Source of the DNA: Tupaia tana
Lineage: Eukaryota > Chordata > Mammalia > Scandentia > Tupaiidae
Assembly (NCBI GenBank): GCA_026018925.1
Contig: JAKSZU010000009.1
Coordinates: 37,862,194-37,926,193 of the forward strand
Reading direction: 5' to 3'
DNA length: 64,000 nt
Part shown: in pieces, positions 1 through 10,770 of the stretch
How the letters are laid out: the number at the start of each line of letters is the position of its first letter
How positions within the stretch are numbered: the first letter of the stretch is position 1
Translations under genes and position numbers: made by a program
Notes under the pieces: generated by a model
The model's database searches: none
Seen by the model: the letters and a program-made list of their open reading frames with translations, nothing else
Told to the model about the DNA's origin: nothing

Positions 1-44
1 TCTTTTTTTTAGGAATTATTTTTTACTTATTTATTGTTATTATT

Positions 45-180
45 TTTAAATTTGCCACAGGACACGTGTCCTCACCAGAGCGAGAGAAAGTGAGAAAGTA
101 AACCACCAGGTCTAGGACTTGAACCACGGTCAGCCATGTGGGAGTCCAGCGCCCTAACCACCACGCCACCTACTGGCCCC
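45..180 (-). mobile_element. Type 2 SINE
   Basis: Ends ccacctactggcccc; T-rich tail extends to the window start. Confidence 0.85.
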
Positions 181-699
181 TGATCTTCTGTTTTTAATTC
201 ATTCTTTCAAGATGTAGATTGGTCTGAAAGATTTTACGAAAATATAATTTCACACAGTAGTGTGAAAAATAACTTGAATGGGACATTCCTGCCTAAATAT
301 ATTTTAACAGTCATTGCAAAGACAATAAAATTTAGACTGTTTGAAATGACAGTATAGTAAATAGTATTGTCAACAGTGTATGTTCTTGAATTCCTAAAAA
401 GGACTTTTTCTTCAGTATTTATGTTGCCTAGGTAGAATTAAATATCTAAAGAGTAGATTTTTTTTTAAATATTTTGACTGATGGGAGACCAAATAATTAT
501 ACAGAAATTATGATGAAGACATACTCTGTTAATCTGCTCTGTATGTATTTTCTACTGAATTTAATTTAAAAAGACATTCACTGCTTTAGTCATTTATTTT
601 ACAACTCTGAATTGGCTGCTTCCTGTGTTTTGTTGAATGCTTACATCTCGGTCTTGGCCCTGTTGGAGCTGGGGTCAGTGAATTAACAAAGTAAGGAAC
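181..699. other. LRCH2 intron, no recognised element
   Basis: AT-rich unique-looking sequence; no exon-like frame with splice sites seen. Confidence 0.6.
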
Positions 700-832
700 T
701 ATGCAAGGGGTCTTTGAAAAGTTCATGAAAAATGTGTGTTAGGAGAAAACTATGCATGGATTCTGACATTTTTTTGCAACAACAAAACTTGGGCTTTAAT
801 TCCTTTTTTTCCACAAACTGTTTGAAGTCCAG
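700..832. mobile_element. Palindromic MITE, Tc1/mariner-type
   Basis: The left end gtctttgaaaagttcatgaa pairs with the right end ttccacaaactgtttgaagt as an imperfect terminal inverted repeat about 130 nt apart. The sequence between contains actatgcatggattctgaca, as in mammal-wide mariner-derived MITEs I recall. Confidence 0.6.
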
Positions 833-1073
833 ACACACGAACATGCACATGCACATACACACATAAACTTTCATATAGTGATGGGTGCTCTGAAGGATAG
901 GAATGCCTTTCAAGAGTGTGGTCAGGTCAGGGAATGTCTCTTTGGGAAAGTAAAGTTTTAAGTCAAGACTCAAATGAAGCTGTGTGAAGAACATCACAGG
1001 CAGAAAGGAGGACATGGGCAAAGTTCCTAAGTCAGGAAGGAACTTGATGTGTTCAGAAAACTGAAAGGATGGG

Positions 1074-1365
1074 GGGACCAGTAGTTACCATAATGGCTAT
1101 GTCGCTGGACTCCCATGTAGTCGACCGCGGTTTGAGTCCTGGATCCGGTGGCTTAAACTCACGCCGGGCACGTGTGTGTGCGTGCCCAAGATCCCAAGAG
1201 GAGAATGGAGGAGAAGGGATTGAGGCATGGCCATCCCCCCTGGGGGGTGATTTCTCGCTTTCTATCTCTCTGTCTGTCTGGTGAGCGCATGTGCCTTGTA
1301 GAAAAACAAAACAAAACAAAACAAACAAACAAACAAACAAAAAACACCTCTCCAAAAACAAAAAG
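1074..1365 (+). mobile_element. Type 1 SINE
   Basis: Tail expanded as (CAAA)n. Flanked by gaaaactgaaaggatggg on both sides (1056, 1365). Confidence 0.92.
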
Positions 1366-1382
1366 AAAACTGAAAGGATGGG

Positions 1383-1605
1383 TTGGTCCCATAGTGCACT
1401 ACTTACGGGAGCCAGATCCCACACGGCCTACCGCTGTTCAAATCCCACCCTTGGCAGCTTGAGAAACATGCTGGGTGAGTGTGTATGCTTGCCCCAAATC
1501 TGACAGGATGGAGAAATGGAGGCCAAAAGGACTGTCGCACAACCATGCACCACTAGGGCATGCTTTCTCTCTGGCAAGTGTATGTGCCCTCTTGCAGTTA
1601 AAAAA
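1383..1605 (+). mobile_element. Type 3 SINE
   Basis: ggtcccatagtgcactactt head, gttcaaatccc B box; flanked by a decayed aact-aaaggatg duplication. Confidence 0.75.
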
Positions 1606-1760
1606 ACAGCAACTCAAAGGATGTCAGTAAGATTGGAACAGAGTAGCTGAAAAGTAGATTAACAGAAGGTGATTTTTGAGAGGTAGTCAAGACTCAGGCC
1701 ATGTTAGGGCTTTGTAGGCTTTGGTAAGAAGTTTGAATTTGACTTAAAGTATCGTGGGAA

Positions 1761-2037
1761 GGGACCAGCAGTTAGCGTAATGACTATGTCACTGGACTCC
1801 CATGTAGTCGACCGTGGTTCGAGTCCCAGACCCAGTGGCTTAAAACTCAGCCGGGCGCATGTGTGTGTGTGCCCAAGATCCCAAGAGGAGAAAGGAGGAG
1901 AACGATTGCAGCATGGCTATCCCCCCTGGGGGGGTGATTTCTTGCTTTCTGTCTCTCTGTCTCTCTCTGTCTTGTGCATGTGCCCTGTAGCAAAAACCTC
2001 TCCAAAAAAAAAAAAAAAAGAAAGAAAGAAAAGAAAA
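1761..2037 (+). mobile_element. Type 1 SINE
   Basis: Flanked by agtatcgtgggaag at 1747 and 2038, which lets the ancient repeat be rejoined. Confidence 0.93.
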
Positions 2038-2094
2038 AAGTATCGTGGGAAGTCATTGGATATAAGTTTTAAGCAGAGGAATAACATGATTCTA

Positions 2095-2312
2095 TTTTTT
2101 TTAAGTTCATTTATTTCCTTCATGAGTGAGAGAGACAGAGAGAGCAGCCTTAACAGGGTCTTAATGCCGTGATCACCCCCAGCCTTAATCAGCCCTGGAT
2201 CATGGTCATGTGCTTGGTCTACTTGGGGCGGTCTCTGGGTGTGAACCTGGAACCTTCCCACGTGAGTCAGCCTTGTAGAGCATTGCATTTTGACTCTGTG
2301 CCACTGTCCAGC
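2095..2312 (-). mobile_element. Type 3 SINE
   Basis: aacagggtcttaatgccgtg, ending ccactgtccagcccc. Confidence 0.7.
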
Positions 2313-2530
2313 CCCTGATTTATGTTTAAAAAAACTATTTTGGCTCTTAGGAGAAGAGATTGGAAATAAGTAAAATAAGCACAGGGGCCAGTTAGGTTGT
2401 TGCATTATTGCCAAGCTATCAAGGGATCTGAATAGAGTGATCATAATAGAGATGAAACAAAGTGGATAGAATGAAGATGGATTTTGGAGATGGGCTCCAG
2501 CAGTATTGGGCCATAATGTAAGCCACATAT

Positions 2531-2798
2531 GTAATTTTTAATTTTCTAATAACCCATTATTTTTCAAAAAGTAAAAAGAAATGGGAAATTAATAATGGGA
2601 GAGGGTGAGAGGATGAGAATCAAGAAGAAAAAGAGACAAACAAAACATTTAAGGGAAACAAAAATGAAAAGTTATTTGTTGATAATGTGTATGATAGTAT
2701 CTTTGGACTAGTACACAGTGTATTAATGCTGGGGAAAGTCATTTACATGTTGTAATGATATAGAGTGATTGAATGTAAAAAAAAAAAAAAAGCAATAC
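2531..2798. other. LRCH2 intron, purine-rich
   Basis: Run of A/G-rich sequence (2570-2650); nothing identified. Confidence 0.6.
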
Positions 2799-3048
2799 GG
2801 GGCCAGCAGTTGGCTTAATGGCTATGTCACTGGACTCCCATGTAGTCGACCGTGGTTCAAGTCCCAGACCCAGTGGCTTAAACTCATGCCAGGTGCGTGT
2901 GCATGCGTGCCCAAGATCCTGAGAGGAGAATGGAGGAGAAAGGATTGCAGTGTGGCCATCTCCTTTTAGGGGTGATTTCTCGCTTTCTGTCTCTCTCTTT
3001 CTGGTGAGCACATGTGCCCTACAGCAAAAACCTCTCCCCCCAAAAAAA
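2799..3048 (+). mobile_element. Type 1 SINE
   Basis: ggggccagcagttggcttaa to cctacagcaaaaacctctcc. Confidence 0.92.
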
Positions 3049-3370
3049 GTAATAAAATTTTAAAAATTTAAAAAAGTTAATATATGTTATTTACCACAGT
3101 ATATCCAAAGTATTAAGATTTCAACATGTAATTAATATAAAAAGTTAATGGGATATTTTCCATGCTTTTTTCATATTAAATCTTTGAAATCTGGTTTGCA
3201 TTTTACATTTATGGTGTGTGTCAGTTTGAAGTAGCCATATTTCAAGCGCTCAGTAGCCATATGTAGGTAGTGGCTATTTACTCTATTGGACAGTGCAGGC
3301 CTAAAGAGTTGGTTGCTGGGTATGTTAATTTCCCACTCATAGCTTGTATGGAATCCTTAGAAGATTATAT
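3049..3370. other. LRCH2 intron, no recognised element
   Basis: AT-rich; ttgaagtagccatatttcaa hints at a worn repeat, not assignable. Confidence 0.5.
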
Positions 3371-3558
3371 TTTAAATTTATTTTTTAAAGAATTATTTAA
3401 TTTCATTCATCATCATCATCATTTTTAATTTGATCAGAGAGAGACAGAGAGAGAGAGAGGGGGAAAGTGAGAAAGCAAGTCACCAGGTCTGTGACTTGAA
3501 CCATGGTCGGCCATGTGGGAGTCCAGTGCACTTTATCACCACACCACCTGCTGGCCCT
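3371..3558 (-). mobile_element. Type 2 SINE
   Basis: ATC-repeat in tail; ends ccacctgctggccc; flanked by attttaaattt. Confidence 0.88.
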
Positions 3559-3597
3559 GAAAATTCTATTTTAAATTTGCTTTTATTTATTCATGGT

Positions 3598-3828
3598 GAT
3601 CTAGTATGTACGTGTGCATGAGAGAGCGAGAGAGAGAAATAAGAACCCTCTGCAGGATCTGGTCACACCATGGTCCATTTTCTCCAGTTCTCCAGTCCAT
3701 TGGATCCTGGGCACTTGGACATGTTCCGAATTTTTCAGGCCCACCAGATGTGAGATTCAAGCTATGATTGCAATGTGGGATCCAGCTTCCCTTGAGTAGT
3801 GCATTACCACACCATGGAGCCAACCCCT
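3598..3828 (-). mobile_element. Type 3 SINE
   Basis: gagagagcgagagagagaaa to ccacaccatggagcc; diverged. Confidence 0.65.
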
Positions 3829-3938
3829 ACTTAGAAAATATGTGCTGTTTACTTTTAGATACAAGCTCTTGGCTACATTGTTCTTACTGCAGAGAATGCC
3901 CTGGTTTGTTTTGATCTGTTTTGTAAACTGCATTAATG

Positions 3939-4100
3939 GGGCTGGCAGGTGGCATGGTGGTTAAGGCACTGGACTCCCACTTGGCTGACTGTAGTTGGAG
4001 TCCTGGATCTGGCTGCATGCTTTCTCACTTCCTCTCTCTTTCTCTGGTCAAATTAAAAAATAATCATAAATAAAATTAAATTATTCTTTTTTTAAAAAGC
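3939..4100 (+). mobile_element. Type 2 SINE
   Basis: ggggctggcaggtggcatgg to tctggtcaaattaaaaaata. Confidence 0.9.
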
Positions 4101-4204
4101 AACTCCGTGTTTGTACATAGACAGGTATTGAACTAGTGATGTATATTAGCTTTCGAAATCATACATAATATGTCTTTGAAGCCTTCTTTTTTTTTTTCAC
4201 TCTA

Positions 4205-4328
4205 GTAACTGTATGTCCTTGTGTCTTAATGTCTCTGGTCCTCATTTTGCCTATATGTATAAAGGAGACTAATCACATGGCTGTTGTCAGGATTAAATGA
4301 AATAGTAAATGTAGAACCCTTAACATAA
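4205..4328. mobile_element. MIR fragment
   Basis: ctggtcctcattttgcctat and tgttgtcaggattaaatgaa match the MIR core. Confidence 0.6.
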
Positions 4329-4514
4329 GCCCCTGTCCCAGCAGCTTGAAAATCACTCTGGGTACACGTGCATGTGTGCCCAAAGTCCCAGGAGGAGAAT
4401 AGAGAAGGGATTGTGGCATGGCCATCCCCCCCCCCCCCCGCCCCGAAGGGGTGATTTTTCACTTTCCCTCTTTCTGTCTCTCTCTGGCTAGTGCACATGC
4501 ACTATGATAAAAAC

Positions 4515-4550
<36 letters not shown>

Positions 4551-4562
4551 AGAGAGAGAGAA
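4329..4562 (+). mobile_element. Type 1 SINE with head deleted
   Basis: Head reduced to gcccctgtcccagcagcttg; body and long A-tail present. Confidence 0.8.
4506..4562. repeat. Long A-tail with GA repeat
   Basis: About 40 A followed by GAGAGA at the end of the SINE at 4330; the longest A run in the window. Confidence 0.9.
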
Positions 4563-4802
4563 AACACTGCTGATGTGGTAGAGTATTCACCAAGAAAATA
4601 TAAGCTATTATCTTTAAAACACTTAATATAGTTTCTTACACATAATTGTACAGTGTGGTAAATTTGCAAATTTAAATGTATGATACTCTGCTACTTGTGT
4701 GGCATTCTTTCTAATTCGGAAACTTGCAAGGACAGCTCTAGCTTCACACCCAAATAATTGTATATTCAGTGCTTTACAGACTTTTTTCCCTTGTAGTTGT
4801 CA

Positions 4803-5044
4803 TTTTTTTTGAGAGAGATGTTTTGCTATAAAGCGCATGCGCTCGCCAGAGAGACAGAAAGATAGAAAATGAGAAATCACCCTTGGGGGGATGGCCATGC
4901 CACAGTCCCTTCTCCATTTTCCTCTCCAGATCTTGGGCATGCATGCACACGTGCCCGGTGTGAGTTTTAAGCCACTGGGTCGGACTAGAACCAGACTCGA
5001 CTCCTTGAGTCCAGCGATATAACCATTACACCATCTGCTGGTCT
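4803..5044 (-). mobile_element. Type 1 SINE
   Basis: gctataaagcgcatgcgctc to catctgctggtctc. Confidence 0.9.
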
Positions 5045-5069
5045 CTTCCTCTTAACTATTACATGGATG

Positions 5070-5508
5070 TGTTAAATTAAACAATTTTGGCGTAAAACAG
5101 CCGCTGTACTCTCACACTTGGATTTTTATGAGTAAGCTGAGAGCCTTTTTATGAATAAGCCATGTTAGGCTGTTTTTCTGAGCTGGTTGCTAGGTTACAG
5201 CCAATCACAGCAACTAGGCTTCAGTCAATCACAGGCATCCCACCTTTTAAATCATGTTAATACAGACTAACTTCAAAATGTAACCAATGAGTTCTCTACC
5301 TCACTCCCTCATTACATTTTGTTTATGGCACTTTCCTTTTACTACACACCTCACTTTCCTGTTGTGTGGACTTAAAAGGCCGAGTTGACTACAGGGCTGG
5401 CCGGAGTTGTCCAGAAGTCTGGGGACAACTTCTCATTTTAAATAGTATTAAGATTTGCTCTATTAAAACTCTGTTAAATTGGCTGGTATATTTTTCTTTT
5501 AATAGTTT
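5070..5508 (+). mobile_element. LTR-like block of a degenerate endogenous retrovirus
   Basis: Starts TGTTAAATT and contains two CCAAT-type boxes (agccaatcac, gtcaatcac), a TATA-like ttaaaagg at 5370 and a late attaaa signal near 5462. It is followed at about 5509 by tttggcgttagatgcgggat, which sits where a primer-binding site would be. Fits a 5' LTR of a class I-type element. The family is not recognised and the left border is approximate. Confidence 0.45.
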
Positions 5509-6106
5509 TGGCGTTAGATGCGGGATCTGAAGTAGAGCTTCCAGTGCCCCACCCCCCCCAAGAGCAGAGGGTGACCAAGCGAGGTACCTGCAGGACCCTT
5601 TGGCACCCATTGCTCTCTCTCGCAGCAAATGAGGATTGTAGATAAATTCTCTCTCAAAATTGAGCTCCACGGACATGTGTTTAGAGCTCTTTGAGTTTTA
5701 TATGAGTAAATTTTGGTCCAAACTGGGTTTGGAGTTGTAACAAACTAGAGTGGGTCCAAGATTAAATAATTAAGTAAATAGGATCCAGTTGTCTGACCGG
5801 GTCAGATAAAAACTAATAATAAGTAGCTATTACTGTGGCAGTTATGTTCAGCATCTTAGCTTCTTTTTTGCATTCTTAAGAAAATCGTTAGTTAAATTAG
5901 TAAAAAAGAGCTCAGAGCAAACGCCAAGATAAATTATTTTCCACTTAAGTTTTTTTCTTGACTTAAAAAGACTCAAATTAAAAGGCTCAAAATTTATGTA
6001 AAAAATAAAATTCTTAATTCTAAAGATCAAAGTTCTTCCTAAAAGCACCAATATTTATAAAAGTGGTGAGATCTTAGTAATGCAACTTAAAATTACTATG
6101 GCCATT

Positions 6107-6262
6107 TGGGGACGGTAGGTGGCATGGTGGTTAAAGATGCTGGACTCCCACACGGCCAACTGCAGTTCGATTCCTGGACCCAGAGGCTTGCTTTCTCACT
6201 TTCTCTCTCTCTCTCTCTGTCCCTCTCTGGTCAAATAAATAAATAAATAAATTTCAATAAGA
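6107..6262 (+). mobile_element. Type 2 SINE
   Basis: Flanked by ttactatggccatt and ttactgtggccatt. Confidence 0.9.
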
Positions 6263-6344
6263 TGATTCTAAAAAAACGTTACTGTGGCCATTATAAAAAA
6301 CATTCTGTATAAACAGCATCACCCTTTAAAAAACAATTGAAATT

Positions 6345-6546
6345 GGGGCCGGCAGATGGTGTGGTGGTTAAGGACGCTGGACTCCCACATGGCCGACCGC
6401 GGTTTGAGTCTCAGACCTGGTGGCTTGCTTTCTCACTTTCCTTCTATCTCTCTCACTCTGTCCCTCTCTGCTCAAATTAAAATAAATAAATAAATAAATA
6501 CAGTTAAATGAAATAATTCTTTAAAAAAATCCTTTTTTTAAAAAAA
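6345..6546 (+). mobile_element. Type 2 SINE
   Basis: Flanked by aattgaaattg on both sides. Confidence 0.9.
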
Positions 6547-6902
6547 ATTGAAATTGAGGGTTCCCAATTTAGCTCCATCCAAGGATGCCCATTGGTATAC
6601 AAAAGCTTCTAAAAACTTTAATTCTATTTTATCTCCTTTAAGCCTCTATAAAAAAAAGATAAGCTTAAATAACATAAAAAGTTCTACCAAAGTTTTAGCT
6701 TTGTTACCAGCTTGACCAAAACAAACAAACAAAAAAACGAAATAAAAGACTTATTAAAACGGTTTAAAATACACCTTCAGGTCAAACTGGGTTGTTGCTT
6801 ATTAAACAATATCAAAACAATATCCACACTAAATTACAAACATTAAAAATAGTTTATTTGCCTTCATTAATGGGCTCAACCTTAAAATCAGTAATTGATA
6901 AA

Positions 6903-7148
6903 AACCCGCAAATGGCATAGTGGTTCCCACACTGGACTCCCATGTGGTAGACCATGGTTCAAGTCCTGGACCAAAGGTGGCTTAGGGCTCATGCCCTAAG
7001 GGTGCATGTGTACCTGGGGTCCCAAGAAGAGAGTAGAGGAAGGGGTGTGCCTGTCCTACCTGGGGGGGATAATTTCTCGCTTTTTCTCTCTGTCTTTCTC
7101 TGTCTCTCTGGCGAGCACATGTGTCTTATACCCCAAATCTCTCCAAAA
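6903..7148 (+). mobile_element. Type 1 SINE, worn head
   Basis: Flanked by aatcagtaattga and aatcagtaattaa. Confidence 0.85.
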
Positions 7149-7348
7149 AAATCAGTAATTAATTAAGAAATGTGCTGAGTTTAAAAGGCCACATATCAAT
7201 TAAATTGGTCTTCAAAAATACAAATTTCTGGCAAATTTATGTGTATTTAAAAATCTTGGGAAAAATTCCTCATATTTGTAAATACATCCCTGTTGGGTCA
7301 GTTAAATTCCTCACAGTGGAAAATGCATAACTTTAAATGTATAACAAA

Positions 7349-7440
7349 CCAGTGGCATACTGTGCAGTTGTTCAGGGCATTGCTTAAAGAAACCCAACTG
7401 GTTCAAATCCCAGACCCTGCATGCCACTTAAAAAAGACAT
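7349..7440 (+). mobile_element. Type 3 SINE, head only
   Basis: ccagtggcatactgtgcagt and B box ggttcaaatccc. Confidence 0.55.
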
Positions 7441-7443
7441 ATA

Positions 7444-7712
7444 GGGACCAGCAGTTAGTGTAATGGCTATGTCGCTGGCCTCCCATGTAATTGACCGTGG
7501 TTCGAGTTCCGGACCCGGTGGCATAAACTCACACCAGGCGCGTGTGCGTGTGTGCCCAAGATCCCGAGAGGAGAATGGAGGAGAAGGGATTGCAGCGTGG
7601 CCATCCCCCCTGGGGGGTGATTTCTCGCTTTCTGTCTCTCTGTCTCTCTCTGTCTGTCTGGCAAGCGCACGCGCCCTATAGCGAAACCTCTCCAAAAAAA
7701 AAAAAAAAAAAG
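7444..7712 (+). mobile_element. Type 1 SINE
   Basis: gggaccagcagttagtgtaa; well preserved, CpG-rich. Confidence 0.93.
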
Positions 7713-7790
7713 ATTATAGTTAAGAATTGACAGTTTACAAAGAGTACATGAAAAAAACTAATACATGAATAATGTGAATAAAATGTTTTC

Positions 7791-8041
7791 TTTTTCTTTT
7801 CTTTTTTTGAAGAGGTTTTTGCTATAGGGCACGTGTGTTCGCCAGAAAGACAGAAAACAGACAGAAATCAGCCCCCAGTGGGGATGGCCACGCCATAATC
7901 CCTTCTCCATTCTCCTCTCAGGATCTTGGGCATGCACACACACATGCCCGGTGTGAGTTTAAGCCACCGGGTCCAGTACTCGAACCGCGGTTGACTACAT
8001 GGGAGTCCAGGGACATAGCCATTATGCCAACTGCTGGTCCC
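7791..8041 (-). mobile_element. Type 1 SINE
   Basis: Flanked by aataaaatgtttt at 7777 and 8043. Confidence 0.92.
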
Positions 8042-8211
8042 CAATAAAATGTTTTATAGAAAGATTTCTGATTATTTCTTCCTTGTGTCCTTAAGGATGT
8101 TAGACATCAAAAGTGTATATTATGTATTAATTAGGGAAATTTTAGGTCAAGTGTGCAATATCTGCATAAAGAAGAAAACCCTAACTGCCCTTAGGATTTC
8201 TGTTTCCATAG

Positions 8212-8299
8212 TATGGAAGATTTCTATCCAAATAAAAATCATGGCCCTGACTCTGGAATTGGAAGTGATAATGGAGAGAAGCGATTATCTACAACAGAA
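8212..8299 (+). CDS. LRCH2: LRCH2 exon 1 of 14 in window (post-LRR linker)
   Basis: One base plus 29 codons: M-E-D-F-Y-P-N-K-N-H, then GPDSGIGSDNG and EKRLSTTE. The GPDSG-GSDNG-KRLS-TE stretch is a signature of the LRCH family just after the leucine-rich repeats. The donor gtgagt follows at 8300. The start is the less certain border: the AG at 8210-8211 (tttccatag) is preferred, but ttag at 8191-8194 also leaves an open frame and would add six codons. The preceding LRR exons are not visible upstream in the window. Confidence 0.85.
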
Positions 8300-8603
8300 G
8301 TGAGTTTTCTTTTTCACTGCTGATCTATGTTATTTCACTATTTTATTAGAGCTTTAAAATTGAGACATTTGTATATATTGGTATTTTATTTGACTTGAAA
8401 TTCTGAATAACATTATATTTTACAAGTTCAGGTGAAAAACGAACATGCAGATTCTTAAAAGCAGAACAGTAAACCTTAATATATTAATTTTTGGTTTGAA
8501 ACTGGAGATGTAAAGTCGATGTTCTATAAATCCTCTGTGAAATTAAGGCAGCATGACACATCTTTAAAATGCCTCATTTGTGCTTCATGCCTATTCCTTT
8601 CAG

Positions 8604-8715
8604 CCGTCAGATGATGACACAATCAGCCTTCACTCGCAAGTCTCAGAATCAAATAGAGAGCAGACATTACGAAATGACAGTCATGCAGTAGGAAGTAAGC
8701 CTGATGCTCAGAAAG
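8604..8715 (+). CDS. LRCH2: LRCH2 exon 2 of 14 in window
   Basis: The exon encodes 37 codons plus one base: PSDDDTISLHSQVSESNREQ, then T-L-R-N-D-S-H and a Lys/Gln-rich end. Acceptor ttcctttcag at 8594-8603, donor gtaatt at 8716. It starts on a codon border and leaves phase 1, completed by exon 3 to give Asp. The segment is polar and likely disordered, with several Ser/Thr next to acidic residues (possible CK2-type sites, inference). It joins the preceding exon as LSTTE-PSDDD, as in other LRCH proteins. Confidence 0.92.
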
Positions 8716-8918
8716 GTAATTCATACGGTGACTGCTATTTTTATTTCACGCACATAGCCCTCATTAAAAATGTGTCTTTTCTTGAAAACGGACTTTGAAA
8801 AATTATGGCCTCTTTAAATGTTATATTGAGAAAATACATGTTTACTCTAAGTACTGCAGTGTGAGAGAGTGTACTACGTACTAGTTACGTTTTCTAATAA
8901 ATGTTAATCTACACTTAG

Positions 8919-9016
8919 ATCAGGAAGTATACGATTTTATTGACCCCAATGCAGAAGATGTAGCTGTTCCTGAACAAGGAGATGTGCATATTGGATCATT
9001 TGTCTCTTTCCTTAAG
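8919..9016 (+). CDS. LRCH2: LRCH2 exon 3 of 14 in window
   Basis: Two bases plus 32 codons: (D)QEVYDFIDPNAEDVAVPEQ, then GDVHIGSFVSFLK. Acceptor acacttag at 8911-8918 has a weak pyrimidine tract; donor gtaact at 9017. The split codon joins with exon 2 to read K-D-Q-E-V-Y-D. Acidic linker with no recognised fold. Phase on exit is 0, matching exon 4. Confidence 0.92.
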
Positions 9017-9110
9017 GTAACTAAAAATTTAAATAAATGCTAATAATATGTTCTTGAGCTTATAAAAATGGATCATACAATTTAAAATTGTAACTTACTT
9101 TTTATATAAG

Positions 9111-9166
9111 GGAAAAGAAAAATGTGAAAAATCTCAGAAAAATGAAGATTTGGGAGATGAAAAAAG
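9111..9166 (+). CDS. LRCH2: LRCH2 exon 4 of 14 in window (56-nt exon)
   Basis: Eighteen codons plus two bases: GKEKCEKSQKNEDLGDEK, then split Arg. Acceptor tatataag at 9103-9110 is unusually purine- and A-rich with almost no polypyrimidine tract; donor gtaagc is strong. Highly charged, low-complexity linker. The exon is not a multiple of three, so skipping it would shift the frame. Confidence 0.9.
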
Positions 9167-9424
9167 GTAAGCACGTTTGAATTTTCAAAGTGAGATTTTA
9201 TTTATGAATAAACTGTTCATTAGACATTTCTACTTGAGAGGTGACTTGAAGGAATATCATTTTTGTTCAGTTACCTAGTATGTTTAGTTAATTTGTAAAT
9301 ACCTCATCTGTCTGTATTCCTCAGTTAAATTAAAAACTATAATATTAAGTTGATTGTAGGATATGCACTATTTTTCCCCCTAAAGTGTAATAATAGTGTT
9401 TCTTATTATCTTTACTGAAAAAGA

Positions 9425-9830
9425 CTGTAACTTCACATACGTTGCTTCATTTGAGCCATTTTACAGCTTTTCAAAATAGGTACTATTGACATCATTTTTT
9501 TTTTTTTTTTGAGAGGTTTTCGCTATAGGGCGCGTGCGCTCGCCAGACAGACAGAGAGAGACATAGAGACAGAAAGCGAGAATCACCCCCCGGGGGGATG
9601 GTCATGCTGCAGTTCCTTCTCCATTCTCCTCTCGGGATCTTGGGCACGCACGCACACGCGCCCGGCGTGAGTTTTAAGCCACCGGGTCTGGGACGCAAAC
9701 CGTGGTCGACTACGTGGGAGTCCAGCGACATAGCCATTATGCTAACTGCTGGTTCCCATGAACTATTGACATCATTTTACCAGTAGAGAAACTGAGACCC
9801 AGAATTTCGAAATGTCTGGAAATTGGGTTT
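9425..9830 (+). mobile_element. MIR SINE split by a Type 1 SINE
   Basis: gagccattttacagcttttc and aggtactattgacatcattt precede, and accagtagagaaactgagac follows, the SINE at 9499-9757. Confidence 0.65.
9499..9757 (-). mobile_element. Type 1 SINE inside MIR
   Basis: Flanked by actattgacatcattt at 9482 and 9762. Confidence 0.94.
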
Positions 9831-9849
9831 TCTGTCTCTCTCTCTCTCT

Positions 9850-10011
9850 CTCTTTTTTTTAAAGACTTATTTATTTGATTTATTCTTCTTATTATTTTTT
9901 TTTCCCACATGAGTTCAGCAGAGAAAGAGAGAGAAAGTGAGAAAGCAAAAGCCACCAGGTCTGACCTTGTGATAGTTCGGTGCCTCAACCGCCACGCCAC
10001 CTGCTGGCCCC
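9850..10011 (-). mobile_element. Type 2 SINE
   Basis: gagaaagtgagaaagcaaaa to ccacctgctggcccc. Confidence 0.88.
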
Positions 10012-10209
10012 ATGGTGTTCTGTCTTGATTTAATGTACTTTCCATTTGGTCAGGCTGGTTATGGCAATTTCCAGGGTATTTAGGTTCATATTTTATTAAA
10101 ATAATTGTGATTGGGATCTTTCCTATATAATCTATTGTATGATATGATGGAAGATGACCTACTACATTTTTTTAGTCCCTCCTTCAGCTTGCTTCATAAT
10201 TACAAGAAG

Positions 10210-10380
10210 GAAGAAAAGAACATTTGTTGAATATCTGCCATGTACTAGAATCTATGTTATAGACTTTCCTCTGTTTCTCCTTTAATATTCATTAAAATCC
10301 TGCAGGGTAAATGTTAACCCTGTTTATACAAGTCAGAGAGGTGAGGTTGGAGAACTCTTTAAATTTCCTGCTTAAAACCA
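10210..10380 (+). mobile_element. MIR SINE
   Basis: atatctgccatgtactagaa, aatattcattaaaatcctgc and agggtaaatgttaaccctgt match MIR layout. Confidence 0.6.
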
Positions 10381-10518
10381 AGAGTGAGCTAGCACCCATT
10401 AGTACCTATCTATGGTGTGAACACAACTCTCACTTATCCCCACACTTTTGTCTTTTCTCTATATTATGTGTCCTCCAAATGACTTCATTGGTAACTTTTT
10501 AAAAAAATTTTATTTATT

Positions 10519-10770
10519 GGGACCAGCAGATGGTGTAATGGTTATGTCGCTGGACTCCCACAGTCGACTGTGGTTTGAGTCCCCGATCTGGCGGCTTGCA
10601 ACTCTCACCAGTTGCCTGTGCGTGTGTGTGTGTGTGTGTATGCACCCCAAATCCCAAGGAGACTGTAGGAGAAGGGATTGCAGCATAGCCATCCACCCCA
10701 GGGGGTAAATTCTCACTTTCTTTCTCTCTGGTGAGCAAGCACACACTATAGCAAAAATCTCTTAAAATTT
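10519..10770 (+). mobile_element. Type 1 SINE in tail of a Type 2 SINE
   Basis: gggaccagcagatggtgtaa; (GT)n in body. Landed in the T-rich tail of 10771-10913. Confidence 0.9.

Larger units (their letters stand above)
960..2530 (+). repeat. Ancient mammalian repeat split by four SINEs
   Basis: Pieces at 960-1073, 1606-1760, 2038-2094 and 2313-2520 continue one another: tcaggaaggaacttgatgtg, gccatgttagggctttgtag, tcgtgggaagtcattggata and ggggccagttaggttgttgc. The order matches an old mammal-wide repeat (L2-age), but I cannot name the family. Confidence 0.5.
5509..6902 (+). mobile_element. Degenerate internal region, probable ERV remnant
   Basis: After the primer-binding-like site comes a leader-like stretch, then AT-rich sequence with no open frame of use. 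Two Type 2 SINEs (6107-6262, 6345-6546) interrupt it. No gag, pol or env motif is legible and no 3' LTR was found, so it is broken well beyond function. The far end is unclear. Confidence 0.3.

Noticed and set aside
1-8211. Search for upstream LRR exons of LRCH2
   Set aside because: No LxxLxLxxN-type coding block with splice sites was found, only intron and repeats.
8580-8798. ORF spanning exon 2
   Set aside because: Real exon sequence extended into intron on the 3' side; the true exon stops at the gtaatt donor at 8716.
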